Shown here in pieces: positions 31,266 through 40,820 of a DNA stretch of 64,000 nt. Every line of letters starts with the position of its first letter. Within the stretch, counting starts at the first letter, position 1. Below the pieces are notes generated by a model, which ran no database searches, was not told the DNA's origin, and saw only the letters and a program-made list of their open reading frames with translations. Location of the stretch: the NCBI GenBank assembly GCA_009379825.1, contig WHTA01000021.1, positions 1 to 64,000 on the forward strand, in the 5' to 3' direction. Both the position numbers and the translations under genes were made by a program. Source of the DNA: Streptosporangiales bacterium. Lineage in GTDB: Bacteria; Actinomycetota; Actinomycetes; Streptosporangiales; WHST01.

Positions 31266-32608
31266 GTACTGCTGCGCTGGTGCTGGCCGAGGAGCCGGGG
31301 CGGGCCATCTTCGGGCACGACCCGTGGTGGATCGTCAGCATCAAGGCGACGGGCGTCTTCCTGTTCCTGACGCTGTTCACGGTCTTCAACATCGTGTACG
31401 AGCGCAAGGTCGTTGCGCGGATGCAGGTGCGGCTCGGGCCGCAGCGGCACGGCCCGAAGGGCTGGCTGCAGAGCCTCGCGGACGGCATCAAGCTGATCCT
31501 CAAGGAAGACATCAACCCGCGCGGCGTGGACAAGATCACCTTCTGGATCGCGCCGACGATCTCCGCGGGCGCGGCGTTCACCGCGTTCGCGGTGATCCCG
31601 TTCGGCCCCGAGGTGACGATGTTCGGGGTCAAGACGCAGCTGCAGCTGGCGGACTTCCCTGTCGCCGCGCTGTTCTTCCTCGCGATGGCGTCGATGGGCG
31701 TGTACGGCCTGGTGCTCGGCGGCTGGTCGAGCAACTCGCCGTACCCGCTGCTCGGCGGTTTGCGCTCCTCGGCGCAGGTGATCAGCTACGAGATCGCGAT
31801 GGCCCTGTCCTGGGTCACGGTCTTCATGGTGTCGGGTTCGCTGTGGACGTCCGACATCGTCGACGCGCAGAGCGGTGTCATCTCGCTGCCCGCGTGGGTG
31901 CCGGCGTGGATCGAGCTACCGAACTGGATGGTCGTGCAGACCGCGTTCGTGCCGTTCATCATCTACGTCATCTCGATGGTGGGTGAGACCAACCGGGCCC
32001 CGTTCGACCTGCCGGAGGCCGAGGGTGAGCTGGTCGGCGGGTACCACACCGAGTACTCGTCGGTGAAGTTCATGAACTTCTTCCTCGCCGAGTACGTCAA
32101 CATGGTCACCGTCTCCGCGATCGCCATCACCTTGTTCCTCGGTGGCTACCGTGCACCGTGGCCGATCTCGCTGTGGGACGACGCGAACACCGGCTGGTGG
32201 CCGCTGCTGTGGTTCGTCGGCAAGATCCTGATCCTGTTGTTCGGCTTCATCTGGCTGCGCGGTACGCTGCCGCGGCTGCGGTACGACCAGTTCATGAAGA
32301 TCGGCTGGAAGGTGCTGATCCCGGTCGCGCTCGGCTGGGTGGTGTTCGTGGGCGCTATGCGGCACGTGTCGTCGTTCGGCACCACGCCACGGCTGGTGGT
32401 CGCGGGCGCGTTGTTCGTCGTGCTGATCGCCGGGTACGTGATCTGGGACCGGAGCGTGCGCAACCGGGAGAAGCGGGAAGAGGCCGAGGACGTCGAGTAC
32501 GCGGAGCAGATCGAGGAGGACCCGACGGCTGGGGGCTTCCCCGTCCCGCCGCTCGACGCGCCGCACCTACGCGACGTACAACAACGGGAGGTGAGTCACA
32601 GTGCCTGA
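31262..32608 (+). CDS. nuoH: NADH-quinone oxidoreductase subunit H
   Basis: Membrane subunit at the junction with the peripheral arm, lining the quinone site. The 448-residue protein has about eight or nine helices, the conserved loop [20 protein letters not shown] near residues 43-62, and [20 protein letters not shown] near 241. The last about 50 residues are charged and cytoplasmic. ATG 31262 overlaps the nuoG stop. It overlaps nuoI by 8 bp. Confidence 0.95.
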   Translation: MSTAALVLAEEPGRAIFGHDPWWIVSIKATGVFLFLTLFTVFNIVYERKVVARMQVRLGPQRHGPKGWLQSLADGIKLILKEDINPRGVDKITFWIAPTISAGAAFTAFAVIPFGPEVTMFGVKTQLQLADFPVAALFFLAMASMGVYGLVLGGWSSNSPYPLLGGLRSSAQVISYEIAMALSWVTVFMVSGSLWTSDIVDAQSGVISLPAWVPAWIELPNWMVVQTAFVPFIIYVISMVGETNRAPFDLPEAEGELVGGYHTEYSSVKFMNFFLAEYVNMVTVSAIAITLFLGGYRAPWPISLWDDANTGWWPLLWFVGKILILLFGFIWLRGTLPRLRYDQFMKIGWKVLIPVALGWVVFVGAMRHVSSFGTTPRLVVAGALFVVLIAGYVIWDRSVRNREKREEAEDVEYAEQIEEDPTAGGFPVPPLDAPHLRDVQQREVSHSA

Positions 32609-33128
32609 TCTCAAGGGATTCGGTGTCACCTTCTCGGCGATGTTCAAGAAGCCGTTCACCGAGCTGTACCCGGAGCAGAAGAAGGACACGTTCCCCCGGT
32701 TCCACGGTCGGCACCAGCTCAACCGGTGGCCGGACGGCTTGGAGAAGTGCATCGGCTGTGAGCTGTGCGCATGGGCTTGCCCCGCGGACGCGATCTACGT
32801 GGAGGGCGCGGACAACACCGACGAGGAGCGGTACTCGCCCGGCGAGCGGTACGGCCGGGTGTACCAGATCAACTACCTGCGCTGCATCCTCTGTGGGCTG
32901 TGTATCGAGGCCTGCCCGACCCGTGCGCTCACCATGACGAACGAGTACGAGCTCGCCGACGACTCCAGGAACGACCTGATCTACACCAAGGAGATGCTGC
33001 TCGCGCCGCTGCGCGAGGGCATGGAGACGCCGCCGCACCCGATGCGCCTCGGCGACACCGAGACGGACTACTACAAGCACGCCACGCGGGAAGGCGTCAG
33101 CACGGAGAAGCCGCGGGAGGACGTGTGA
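32601..33128 (+). CDS. nuoI: NADH-quinone oxidoreductase subunit I
   Basis: Ferredoxin-like subunit with clusters N6a and N6b. The 175-residue protein has two 4Fe-4S motifs, [12 protein letters not shown] near residues 53-64 and [12 protein letters not shown] near 97-108. GTG 32601 lies inside the end of nuoH. The stop forms GTGA (33125-33128) with the start of the mini-ORF that separates it from nuoJ. Confidence 0.95.
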   Translation: MPDLKGFGVTFSAMFKKPFTELYPEQKKDTFPRFHGRHQLNRWPDGLEKCIGCELCAWACPADAIYVEGADNTDEERYSPGERYGRVYQINYLRCILCGLCIEACPTRALTMTNEYELADDSRNDLIYTKEMLLAPLREGMETPPHPMRLGDTETDYYKHATREGVSTEKPREDV

Positions 33129-33247
33129 GCTCTCAAGCGATGGAGCTCGACGAGCGAACCGGAGGTAGGGGCCGCGGTGCGATGAGCGCCGGTGCTGACG
33201 CCTTCGCGGCACCTGCCGGAGGGTCGGGAGGAGGCGGTCGCGCATGA
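33125..33247 (+). CDS. intercalated mini-ORF, copy B of a repeated element
   Basis: A 40-codon ORF bridging nuoI and nuoJ. GTG overlaps the nuoI stop and TGA overlaps the nuoJ ATG. The peptide contains [24 protein letters not shown] and the end GGGRA, the same skeleton as copy A at aceA/aceB but without its 17 internal codons. An unrelated frame on the opposite strand is also open. Whether it is translated as a peptide of its own or only keeps ribosomes moving to nuoJ is unknown. Confidence 0.5.
   Translation: MSSQAMELDERTGGRGRGAMSAGADAFAAPAGGSGGGGRA
33125..33247 (+). repeat. interspersed repeat copy B (nuoI/nuoJ junction)
   Basis: Shares 88 of 104 ungapped positions with copy A (15543 onward) and the 19-bp tail GGAGGCGGTCGCGCATGAG that contains the ribosome site and start of the next gene. 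The substitutions are spread along the copy, and the two ORFs stay open, so the copies are not a fresh duplication. Confidence 0.7.
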
Positions 33248-34305
33248 GTGCTGCGTTTCCTGCCGGAGCCGTCGGATTCTGGTTCGCCGCCGTGTTGTTG
33301 GTCGTCGCTGCGGCGGGGGCCGGAGTCGCGCGGAAGTACGTGCTTGCGGGCACCATCGGGTCCGTCGGGCTGCTTTCCATGTTGTTCGGGCTCGGTGCGT
33401 TGCCGGTCTCGCACACCGGTGAGGCGGCGACGTTCTGGGTGTGCGCGCTCCTTGCGGTGCCGGCTGCGATCACCATGGTGGCGGCCCGCAAGGCCGTGCA
33501 CAGCGCGCTCTGCCTCGCGCTGGTGATGATCTCGCTCGCGGTGCTCTACGTGGTGCTCGACGCCCCGTTCCTCGCTTTCGTGCAGATCATCGTCTACACC
33601 GGCGCGGTGCTGATGCTGTTCCTGTTCGTACTGATGTTGGTGGGCGTGGACTCCTCCGACTCGCTGACGGAGACGATCCGCGGCCAGCGGGTCGCGACGC
33701 TCGTGCTCGGCGCGGGTTTCCTGCTGCTCGTCCTCTCCGGTGTCGGCGCAGGGCTCGCCGGCTCGTCCGCCGGCAGCCTCGCGGAGCCGAACGCCGACGG
33801 CAACGTGCTCGGCATCGCACAGGACCTGTTCAGCACGTACGTGCTCGCGTTCGAGGTGACCAGCGCGCTGCTGATCACCGCCGCGCTCGGCGCGATGGTG
33901 CTCGCGCACCGGGAGAGCCGCGAGCGGCTCAGCCAGAAGATGCTGCAGCGTCGCCGGGTCGCCGCCGGCCGGGCCACCCCGGCGACCCCGCCGGGCGTCT
34001 ACGCCACGCACAACGCGGTCGACACGCCTGGCCTGCTGCCGGACGGCACTCCTTCGGAGGAGTCGGTGCACCCGGTGTTCCGCTCGGTGCGCAGGGGCGA
34101 CCGCCAGGTGGTGGCCGGCGAGCTCGAGCAGAACGGCGCCGGCGCCGGCACGACGGTGCTGCCCGCCGATGCGACGGAGACCACGGCCGCCGAGGAGGCG
34201 GGCGCCGAGATCACTGCGGAGACCGCACAGGGCGCCGGTAACCCTGCCGTCGAACCGGCCGAACCTACGCCGCCCGAGGAAGAGGAAAGCGAGCAGCAGC
34301 CGTGA
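33244..34305 (+). CDS. nuoJ: NADH-quinone oxidoreductase subunit J
   Basis: Membrane subunit with five helices in the first about 210 residues, including [27 protein letters not shown] near residue 113. The protein is long for NuoJ (353 aa) because of a hydrophilic tail of about 140 residues rich in Ala, Glu, Thr and Pro, ending [13 protein letters not shown] 33244 follows GGAGGCGG in the repeat tail. Its stop is part of GTGA at 34302-34305, the start of another mini-ORF. Confidence 0.94.
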   Translation: MSAAFPAGAVGFWFAAVLLVVAAAGAGVARKYVLAGTIGSVGLLSMLFGLGALPVSHTGEAATFWVCALLAVPAAITMVAARKAVHSALCLALVMISLAVLYVVLDAPFLAFVQIIVYTGAVLMLFLFVLMLVGVDSSDSLTETIRGQRVATLVLGAGFLLLVLSGVGAGLAGSSAGSLAEPNADGNVLGIAQDLFSTYVLAFEVTSALLITAALGAMVLAHRESRERLSQKMLQRRRVAAGRATPATPPGVYATHNAVDTPGLLPDGTPSEESVHPVFRSVRRGDRQVVAGELEQNGAGAGTTVLPADATETTAAEEAGAEITAETAQGAGNPAVEPAEPTPPEEEESEQQP

Positions 34306-34415
34306 CTGTATTGCCCAGCGGCCCCCGCCGCTCCGCTCCTCGCTCACGTGCTCTGTGCACATCGACCTCGGAGGGCATGCTCGCTACGATGCTCACTCTG
34401 GGGGCCGCTTCGTGA
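34302..34415 (+). CDS. intercalated mini-ORF between nuoJ and nuoK
   Basis: A 37-codon ORF, unrelated in sequence to copies A and B but with the same topology. GTG overlaps the nuoJ stop (GTGA 34302-34305) and TGA overlaps the nuoK GTG (GTGA 34412-34415). The peptide is basic in its first half ([13 protein letters not shown]) and ends TMLTLGAAS. No domain is recognised. The flanking GTGAC direct repeat and internal inverted repeats suggest an insertion. Confidence 0.45.
   Translation: MTVLPSGPRRSAPRSRALCTSTSEGMLATMLTLGAAS
34317..34409. repeat. element with 10-bp inverted repeats between nuoJ and nuoK
   Basis: AGCGGCCCCC (34317-34326) and GGGGGCCGCT (34400-34409) are perfect inverted repeats that bracket a 73-bp interior containing CGCTCCGCTCCTCGCTCACG. 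The outermost GTGAC occurs on both sides (34302-34306 and 34412-34416). The layout resembles a small miniature transposable or REP-like element. The stem could also fold in the mRNA just upstream of the nuoK start. Confidence 0.55.
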
Positions 34416-34711
34416 CGCCACTTGCGTATCTCTTGCTCTCCGCGACGTTGTTCACCATCGGTGCCGGCGGCGTGCTGTTGCGGCGCAACTCCATCATCGT
34501 GTTCATGAGCATCGAGCTGATGCTCAACGCGGCGAACCTCGCGCTGGTCGCGTTCGCAAGGATGCACGGCAACCTCGACGGCCAGATCATGGCGTTCTTC
34601 GTGATGGTCGTGGCCGCCGCCGAAGTGGTGGTCGGGTTGGCCATCATCGTGACCATCTTCCGATCCCGCCGGTCGGCGTCCGTCGACGACGCCAGCCTGC
34701 TGAAGTTCTGA
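34412..34711 (+). CDS. nuoK: NADH-quinone oxidoreductase subunit K
   Basis: Proton-pumping antiporter-related small membrane subunit, 99 residues, three helices. The conserved glutamates are in [14 protein letters not shown] (near residues 32-45) and [11 protein letters not shown] (near 68-78). GTG 34412 gives the standard length; the longer open frame upstream is the tail frame of nuoJ. Only GGGGG stands as a possible ribosome site, so coupling to the mini-ORF stop may help initiation. Confidence 0.93.
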   Translation: MTPLAYLLLSATLFTIGAGGVLLRRNSIIVFMSIELMLNAANLALVAFARMHGNLDGQIMAFFVMVVAAAEVVVGLAIIVTIFRSRRSASVDDASLLKF

Positions 34712-34745
34712 GGGGCAGGGCGGGAAGCACATGTCAGGAGGAGCT

Positions 34746-36674
34746 GTGACGATCGCTGCCGAGGCGTTGGAGCCGGCCGCGGCCAGCGGCGCGTTCTCGC
34801 TGACCTGGCTGCTGGTCGCGATTCCGCTCGCCAGCGCTGCGGTCTTGCTGCTCGGTGGCAGGCGTACCGACCGGTGGGGGCACCTGCTGGGCTGCGCTGC
34901 TTCGTTGGCGCCGTTCGTGATCGGGGTCGTGCTGTTCGTTTCGATGCTCGGCCTCGACCCTGAGCACCGCTCGGTCCAGCAGGAGCTGTTCACCTGGGCA
35001 GCGGTCGGCGACTTCCAGGTGCAGTGGGGCTTCCTCGTCGACCCGCTGTCGATCTGTTTCGTGCTGCTGATCACCGGTGTGGGCTCGCTGATCCACATCT
35101 ACTCCATCGGCTACATGGAGCACGACCCGAACCGACGGCGGTTCTTCGCGTACCTCAACTTGTTCATCGCGGCGATGCTGCTGCTGGTGCTCGGCGACAA
35201 CTACCTGATGCTCTACATCGGCTGGGAGGGCGTCGGTCTCGCCTCGTACCTGCTGATCGGCTTCTGGCAGCACAAGCCGGCCGCGGCGGTGGCGGCGAAG
35301 AAGGCGTTCGTGGTCAACCGGGTCGGTGACTTCGGCCTCTCCGTCGCAGTGTTCCTGATGTTCTCCATGTTCGGCGCGGTCTCGTTCACCGAGGTGTTCG
35401 CCGGCGTGGACCAGGCGAACACGGCGATGATGACCGCAGTCGGGCTGTTGATCCTGCTCGGTGCCACCGGTAAGTCCGCGCAGGTGCCGCTGCAGTCCTG
35501 GTTGCTGGACGCGATGGAGGGCCCGACCCCGGTGTCGGCGCTGATCCACGCCGCGACCATGGTGACGGCCGGCGTCTACCTGATCGTCCGGTCGAACCCG
35601 GTCTTCGAGGCGGCGCCTTACGCACAGCTGGTGGTGTGCATCGTCGGTGCGGTGACGCTGCTGTTCGGTGCGATCATCGGGTGCGCCAAGGACGACATCA
35701 AGAAGTCGCTCGCCGGTTCCACCATGAGCCAGATCGGCTACATGCACCTGGCCGCGGGCCTCGGGCCGTTGGGCTATGCGTTCGCCATCGCGCACCTGCT
35801 CGGGCACGGCACGTTCAAGGCGGTGCTGTTCCTCGGCGCCGGCTCGGTGATGCACGCGACCAACGACCAGGTCGACATGCGCAAGTTCGGCGGCCTGCGC
35901 AAGAAGATGCCGATCACGTTCTGGACCTTCATGCTGGCCTGGGCGGCGATCATCGGCGTGCCGCTGTTCGCCGGCTGGTGGAGCAAGGACAAGATCATCG
36001 AGGCGGCGTTCGCCTACGGCCCGGTCGGCGGCTGGTTCCTCGGCGGTGCGGCCGCGCTCGGCGCCGCCATCACCGCGTTCTATATGACGCGGATGATCAT
36101 CATGACGTTCTTCGGCAAGGAACGCTGGGACGATGACGTGCACCCGCACGAGTCGCCCGCGGTGATGACCGTGCCGCTGATCATCCTGTCGGTCGGCTCG
36201 GTGTTCGGTGGCTGGTTCCTCATCGGTGGTGACAGGCTCGCGCACTTCCTCGATCCGGTCGTCGGCGAGACGCACCACGGCCACCTGCCGTTCGCAGAGC
36301 TCACGCTGCAGGTCGGCATGGTGGTGCTCGTGGCTCTCGGGGTGTTGCTCGCCTGGCTGATGTACGGCCGCAGGTCGGTGCCCGAGGTTGCGCCCGCGGG
36401 CAACGCGCTCGTCGTAGCAGGCCGTCGCGATCTCTACGGCGACGCGTTCAACGAGGGCGTGTTCATGCGGCCGGGACAGTACCTGACGAGGTCGCTGGTC
36501 TACTTCGACAACAAGGTCGTGGACGGCGCGGTGCGCGGCATCGCGGGCCTGTTCGGCGGCGCGTCGTTGTGGTGGCGGCAGGCCCAGACCGGGTTCGTCC
36601 GGTCGTACGCGCTCTCCATGCTGCTCGGCGCCGCGGTGGTGTCGGCGATGGTGCTGATCGTGGTGGTGATCTAG
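34746..36674 (+). CDS. nuoL: NADH-quinone oxidoreductase subunit L
   Basis: Largest antiporter-like membrane subunit, with the lateral helix at the C-terminus. It shows [16 protein letters not shown], the NuoL/M core [37 protein letters not shown] near residue 240, and many further helices. GTG 34746 is chosen because AGGAGG lies four bases upstream; an in-frame ATG at 34731 would add five residues. The final TAG overlaps the nuoM GTG by one base. Confidence 0.93.
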   Translation: MTIAAEALEPAAASGAFSLTWLLVAIPLASAAVLLLGGRRTDRWGHLLGCAASLAPFVIGVVLFVSMLGLDPEHRSVQQELFTWAAVGDFQVQWGFLVDPLSICFVLLITGVGSLIHIYSIGYMEHDPNRRRFFAYLNLFIAAMLLLVLGDNYLMLYIGWEGVGLASYLLIGFWQHKPAAAVAAKKAFVVNRVGDFGLSVAVFLMFSMFGAVSFTEVFAGVDQANTAMMTAVGLLILLGATGKSAQVPLQSWLLDAMEGPTPVSALIHAATMVTAGVYLIVRSNPVFEAAPYAQLVVCIVGAVTLLFGAIIGCAKDDIKKSLAGSTMSQIGYMHLAAGLGPLGYAFAIAHLLGHGTFKAVLFLGAGSVMHATNDQVDMRKFGGLRKKMPITFWTFMLAWAAIIGVPLFAGWWSKDKIIEAAFAYGPVGGWFLGGAAALGAAITAFYMTRMIIMTFFGKERWDDDVHPHESPAVMTVPLIILSVGSVFGGWFLIGGDRLAHFLDPVVGETHHGHLPFAELTLQVGMVVLVALGVLLAWLMYGRRSVPEVAPAGNALVVAGRRDLYGDAFNEGVFMRPGQYLTRSLVYFDNKVVDGAVRGIAGLFGGASLWWRQAQTGFVRSYALSMLLGAAVVSAMVLIVVVI

Positions 36675-38200
36675 TGACTTCGTTCCCCTGGCTCACCGTG
36701 ATCGGTGGGGTGCCGCTCGTCGGGGCGATCATCGTCGCGGCGATGCCGAAGGCGAGCACCGAGGCCGCGAAGCGGTTCGCGCTTGCCGTCTCCTGCATCG
36801 TGGTCGTGCTGACCGCGGTCATGGCGGCGCAGTTCAGGATCGACGGCCCGCGGTTCCAGTTCGTCGAGGACTACGCGTGGATCCCGCAGTTCGGGGTCAG
36901 GTACTCGCTCGGTCTCGACGGCATCGGGTTGGTGCTCGTCGGGCTCACGGTGCTGCTCGTGCCGATCGCGCTGCTCGGCGCGTGGCGGGAGAAGGGCGCT
37001 GTCAGCGGCGAGGACGGTCCCGGCATCAAGGGCTACTTCGCCCTCGCGCTCGTGCTCGAGACCGCGGTCATCGGGGTGTTCGCCGCCACCGACCTGTTCG
37101 TCTTCTACGTGCTGTTCGAGGTCATGCTGGTCCCGATGTACTTCATGATCGGGCGCTACGGCGGTCCCCGACGGCAGTACGCGGCGGTCAAGTTCTTCCT
37201 GTACAGCTTGCTCGGCGGCATGCTGATGCTCGCCGCGGTGATCGGCCTGGCCGTCATCGCGCGCCAGCAGGGGCAGACCACGTTCGGCTTCGAGGCGCTG
37301 ACGCAGGTCGACCTCAGCGACTCGGCGGCGCGCTGGTTGTTCCTCGGCTTCTTCATCGCGTTCGCCATCAAGGCGCCGATGTGGCCGTTCCACACCTGGC
37401 TGCCGGACGCCGCGTCCGAGGGCCGGCCGACGTCCGCGCTGCTGCTCGTCGGGCTGATGGACAAGGCCGGCACGTTCGGCATGATCAGGTACTGCCTGGA
37501 GCTGTTCCCGCAGGCCGCCCACTTCTTCACCCCGGTGATCGTGGGGCTCGCGGTGATCAGCGTGCTGTACGGCGCACTTGCGGCGATCGGGCAGAAGGAC
37601 CTGTTGCGGCTGATCGCGTACACCTCGGTGTCGCACTTCGGCTTCATCGTGCTCGGCATCTTCGCTATGACCTCGCAGGGCCAGGTCGGTGCGACCTTCT
37701 ACATGGTCAGCCACGGCTTCTCCACCGGCGCGCTGTTCCTGCTCGCCGGCGTGCTGATCGCCAGGCACGGGTCGCGGCAGATCGACGACTACGGCGGCGT
37801 GGTGAAGGTGGCACCGGTGCTCGCCGGCACCTTCCTGATCGCCTGCCTCTCCGGGCTGGCGCTGCCGGGCATGTCCACGTTCATCAGCGAGTTCCTGGTG
37901 CTGCTCGGCACGTTCGGGAGGTACCCGGTCGCGGCGATCGTCGCGACGCTGGGCATCATCCTCGCGGCGTTCTACATGCTCTGGCTGTACCAGCGCACGA
38001 TGACCGGCACACCGGGAGCCGGCGTGGAGAAGATCCGCGACCTCGGCCGGCGCGAGAAGCTCGCGGTGGCGCCGCTGATCGCGCTGCTGCTCTTCCTCGG
38101 GTTGTTCCCGAAACCGGTACTCGACGTCATCGACCCCGCGGTACAACACACCATGACGCGGCTCGATGTGCAGGACGTGAGCGCGGAGGTCCAGCCGTGA
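36674..38200 (+). CDS. nuoM: NADH-quinone oxidoreductase subunit M
   Basis: Antiporter-like proton-pumping subunit of 508 residues with about fourteen helices. Conserved segments are LFVFYVLFEVMLVPMYFMIG near residues 138-157 (key glutamate) and FFIAFAIKAPMWPFHTWLPDAASEGRPTSA near 226-255 (key lysine). GTG 36674 overlaps the nuoL stop. Its stop forms GTGA with a short mini-ORF leading to nuoN. Confidence 0.95.
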   Translation: MTSFPWLTVIGGVPLVGAIIVAAMPKASTEAAKRFALAVSCIVVVLTAVMAAQFRIDGPRFQFVEDYAWIPQFGVRYSLGLDGIGLVLVGLTVLLVPIALLGAWREKGAVSGEDGPGIKGYFALALVLETAVIGVFAATDLFVFYVLFEVMLVPMYFMIGRYGGPRRQYAAVKFFLYSLLGGMLMLAAVIGLAVIARQQGQTTFGFEALTQVDLSDSAARWLFLGFFIAFAIKAPMWPFHTWLPDAASEGRPTSALLLVGLMDKAGTFGMIRYCLELFPQAAHFFTPVIVGLAVISVLYGALAAIGQKDLLRLIAYTSVSHFGFIVLGIFAMTSQGQVGATFYMVSHGFSTGALFLLAGVLIARHGSRQIDDYGGVVKVAPVLAGTFLIACLSGLALPGMSTFISEFLVLLGTFGRYPVAAIVATLGIILAAFYMLWLYQRTMTGTPGAGVEKIRDLGRREKLAVAPLIALLLFLGLFPKPVLDVIDPAVQHTMTRLDVQDVSAEVQP

Positions 38201-38238
38201 CCGTAACGGGTTACGAGAACGAAGGCGGGTGCGCATGA
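38197..38238 (+). CDS. very short coupling ORF between nuoM and nuoN
   Basis: GTG overlaps the nuoM stop (GTGA) and 13 codons later TGA overlaps the nuoN ATG (ATGA). The peptide VTVTGYENEGGCA is too short to judge. The end GAAGGCGGGTGCGCATGA resembles the shared tail of copies A and B. It may be only a ribosome bridge. Confidence 0.3.
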   Translation: MTVTGYENEGGCA

Positions 38239-39764
38239 AGGCTCCCACCATCGAGTACACGCAGCTGCTGCCGATCCTCATCGTGTTCGGCGCCGCGGTC
38301 ATCGGTGTGCTCATCGAGGCGTTCGCGTCGCGGGAGGCCAGAAGGTCGCTGCAGGTGCCGCTCGCGTTCGCCGCGGTGGCGTTCGCGTTCGCGGGGCTGT
38401 TCTTCGCCGGCGGCGGGCACACCGTCGCGGCGATGGGTGCGGTCGGCGTGGACACCCCGACCATCTTCATCCAGGGCACGATCCTGCTGCTGACGTTCGT
38501 GAGCCTGCTGCTCGTGGCCGAGCGCAAGGTGTCCGCCGGCGGCTCGTTCGTCGCAGAGGCGTCGGCGGTGCCCGGCAGCGAGCAGGAACGCCGCGGGCTG
38601 CGCGAGGGTTCCGAGCACACCGAGGTGTACCCGCTGGTGCTGTTCTCCGTCGGGGGCATGCTGCTGTTCCCCGCGGCCAACGACCTGCTGATGATGTTCG
38701 TGGCGCTCGAAGTGCTCTCGCTGCCGCTGTACCTGCTGTGCGGCCTGGCTCGTCGACGCCGGCTGCTCTCGCAGGAAGCAGCGCTGAAGTACTTCCTGCT
38801 CGGCGCGTTCGCGTCCGCGTTCTTCCTCTACGGCGTTGCGCTGCTCTACGGCTACGCCGGCACGGTCACGCTCGCCGGCATCGCCGAGGCCGCGGGTTCG
38901 AGCACCGAGAACAGCGTGCTGCTGTACGCCGGCCTCGCGCTGCTCGGCGTCGGCCTGCTGTTCAAGATCGGTGCGGTGCCTTTCCACAGCTGGACCCCGG
39001 ACGTCTACCAGGGCGCCCCGACCGCCGTCACCGCGTTCATGGCCGCCTGCACGAAGGTCGCCGCCTTCGGCGCGCTGCTGCGGGTTTTCTACGTGGCCTT
39101 CGGCGGGATGCGCTGGGACTGGCAGCCGATGATGTGGGTGATCGCCATCCTCACCATGGTAGTCGGTTCGGTGCTCGCTATCACGCAGACGGACGTCAAG
39201 CGGATGCTGGCGTACTCGTCGGTGGCGCATGCCGGCTTCATCCTGACCGCGGTGATCGCGGCGTCCGAGCGGGGGCTGTCGAGCGCGCTGTTCTACCTGG
39301 GCGCGTACGGCTTCTCGGTGCTCGGCGCGTTCGCGATCGTCACGCTCGTCCGCGACGGCGCCGGCGAGGCGAACCATCTCTCCCGCTGGGTGGGACTCGG
39401 CCGCCGGTCGCCTCTGGTGGCCGCGCTGTTCGCGTTCTTCCTGCTCGCGTTTGCCGGCATCCCGCTGACCAGTGGGTTTACTGGCAAGTACGCCGTGTTC
39501 CTGGCCGCCGTCGACAGCGGGTTGATGCCGCTGGTGATCGTCGGTCTGCTGAGCAGCGTGGTGGCCGCGTTCTTCTACGTGCGCGTGATCGTGCTGATGT
39601 TCTTCCAGATGCCGAAGGAAGACGTCGCGACGGTAGCGGCGCCGAGTGCGTACACCTCGATCGCGATCGCGCTCGGGGTGGCGGTTACCGTAGTGCTGGG
39701 TATCCTGCCCGGACCCGTGTTGCAGTTGGCCGAACAGGCGGCCAGGAACCTGTTCGTCGGCTGA
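38235..39764 (+). CDS. nuoN: NADH-quinone oxidoreductase subunit N
   Basis: Antiporter-like membrane subunit of 509 residues. It has LFSVGGMLLFPAANDLLMMFVALEVLSLPLYLLCG near residue 136, KYFLLGAFASAFFLYG, and KIGAVPFHSWTPDVYQGAPTAVTAFMA near 244 with the conserved lysine. A charged loop of about 40 residues (near 95-135) is typical of actinobacterial NuoN. ATG 38235 follows GAAGGCGGG; a GTG six bases earlier is less likely. It ends the nuo operon. Confidence 0.95.
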   Translation: MKAPTIEYTQLLPILIVFGAAVIGVLIEAFASREARRSLQVPLAFAAVAFAFAGLFFAGGGHTVAAMGAVGVDTPTIFIQGTILLLTFVSLLLVAERKVSAGGSFVAEASAVPGSEQERRGLREGSEHTEVYPLVLFSVGGMLLFPAANDLLMMFVALEVLSLPLYLLCGLARRRRLLSQEAALKYFLLGAFASAFFLYGVALLYGYAGTVTLAGIAEAAGSSTENSVLLYAGLALLGVGLLFKIGAVPFHSWTPDVYQGAPTAVTAFMAACTKVAAFGALLRVFYVAFGGMRWDWQPMMWVIAILTMVVGSVLAITQTDVKRMLAYSSVAHAGFILTAVIAASERGLSSALFYLGAYGFSVLGAFAIVTLVRDGAGEANHLSRWVGLGRRSPLVAALFAFFLLAFAGIPLTSGFTGKYAVFLAAVDSGLMPLVIVGLLSSVVAAFFYVRVIVLMFFQMPKEDVATVAAPSAYTSIAIALGVAVTVVLGILPGPVLQLAEQAARNLFVG

Positions 39765-39793
39765 CGGTGTCCCTCTAGCGGAGTGGAGCAGTC

Positions 39794-40801
39794 GTGCCGA
39801 GCGGCGCCTCGATAAGTACCGGTTTCCCCGTACCGGACCCCGCCCTCGACCAGTCGCTGCGGTCCGGGCTGGACGCCGTGGAAGAACTGCTCAGGACCTC
39901 GGTCAAGAGCGACTACCCGTTCGTCTCCGAGACCGCGCAACACCTGCTGACGGCGGGTGGCAAGCGGTTCCGGCCGCTGCTGGTGCTGCTGAGCGCGCAC
40001 TTCGGTGACCCGCGGGCGACCGGTGTCGTGCCGGCCGCGGTCGTCGTCGAGCTGACGCACCTGGCGACGCTGTACCACGACGACGTGATGGACGAGGCCG
40101 AGCTGCGCCGCGGCGCGCAGAGCGCGAACGCCCGGTGGGACAACACCGTCGCGATCCTGACCGGCGACTTCCTGTTCGCCCGCGCGTCCGACCTGCTGGC
40201 CGACCTCGGCCCGGAGTGCGTGCGGATCCAGGCCAGGACGTTCGAGCGGCTGGTGCACGGTCAGATCAGGGAGACCATCGGGCCGGACGACGGTGCGGAC
40301 GAGGTCGACCACTACCTGCAGGTGATCGGCGACAAGACCGCGTCGCTCATCGCGACCGCCGGCCGGTTCGGTGCCATGCTCGGCGGCGCCGACGACACCA
40401 TGGTGCAGCGGGTGGCCGAGTGCTGTGAGCTGATCGGGTTGGCGTTCCAGCTCAGCGACGACCTGCTGGACATCTCCGGCAGTTCCGGCGAGTTCGGCAA
40501 GACCCCCGGCACCGACCTGCGCGAGGGCGTACGTACCCTGCCGCTGCTCTACGCACTCCGCTCCGGCGACCCGGCCGACGCTCGCCTGCATGAGCTGCTA
40601 GAGAGCGACCTGGACGCCGACGGCGCCAAGCTCGCGGAGGCCCTCGAGCTGCTGCGCGCCCACCGCGCGATGCAACAGGCGCACGACGTGCTCGTCGACA
40701 CCGCGGACCGCGCCCGCAGCGCGTTGGCCCCGCTGCCAGAAGGCCCGGCCCGAGCGGTGTTCGAGTCCCTCTGCGACTACGTGGTGGCCCGCACCGTCTG
40801 A
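39794..40801 (+). CDS. long-chain polyprenyl diphosphate synthase
   Basis: Makes the prenyl side chain, most likely for menaquinone. The 335-residue protein has the two aspartate-rich motifs of trans-prenyltransferases: DDVMDEAELRRG near residues 97-108 and DDLLDISGSSGEFGK near 221-235, plus GGKRFRP near 55. Product length cannot be read by eye. GTG 39794 starts 29 bp after nuoN on the same strand, in keeping with a quinone-linked role. A hairpin overlaps the stop. Confidence 0.9.
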   Translation: MPSGASISTGFPVPDPALDQSLRSGLDAVEELLRTSVKSDYPFVSETAQHLLTAGGKRFRPLLVLLSAHFGDPRATGVVPAAVVVELTHLATLYHDDVMDEAELRRGAQSANARWDNTVAILTGDFLFARASDLLADLGPECVRIQARTFERLVHGQIRETIGPDDGADEVDHYLQVIGDKTASLIATAGRFGAMLGGADDTMVQRVAECCELIGLAFQLSDDLLDISGSSGEFGKTPGTDLREGVRTLPLLYALRSGDPADARLHELLESDLDADGAKLAEALELLRAHRAMQQAHDVLVDTADRARSALAPLPEGPARAVFESLCDYVVARTV

Positions 40802-40820
40802 CCGGCCGGGTCAGGCCGGT
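40801..40820. terminator. bidirectional hairpin between polyprenyl synthase and lacI
   Basis: ACCGGCC and GGCCGGT form a 7-bp stem with a 6-base loop that spans the stop codons of two convergent genes. It closes the menJ-nuo-prenyl unit. No T-run follows. Confidence 0.5.

Noticed and set aside
31249-31266. A possible third copy of the junction repeat at nuoG/nuoH (GGAGGCGGTCGC before ATGAG).
   Set aside because: Only about 12 bp match and they form the nuoG end and ribosome site; there is no inserted ORF, so it may be chance or the original tail motif.
33133-34362. A 409-codon minus-strand open frame covering nuoJ and the repeat.
   Set aside because: Its sequence is low-complexity Arg/His/Gln-rich, typical of antisense frames in high-GC genes, and it opposes an intact nuoJ.
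34734-36284. Long minus-strand frame opposite nuoL, and similar frames opposite nuoM, nuoN and nuoD.
   Set aside because: Composition is biased toward Arg, Asp, His and Gln with no motif; the opposite strand carries conserved genes.
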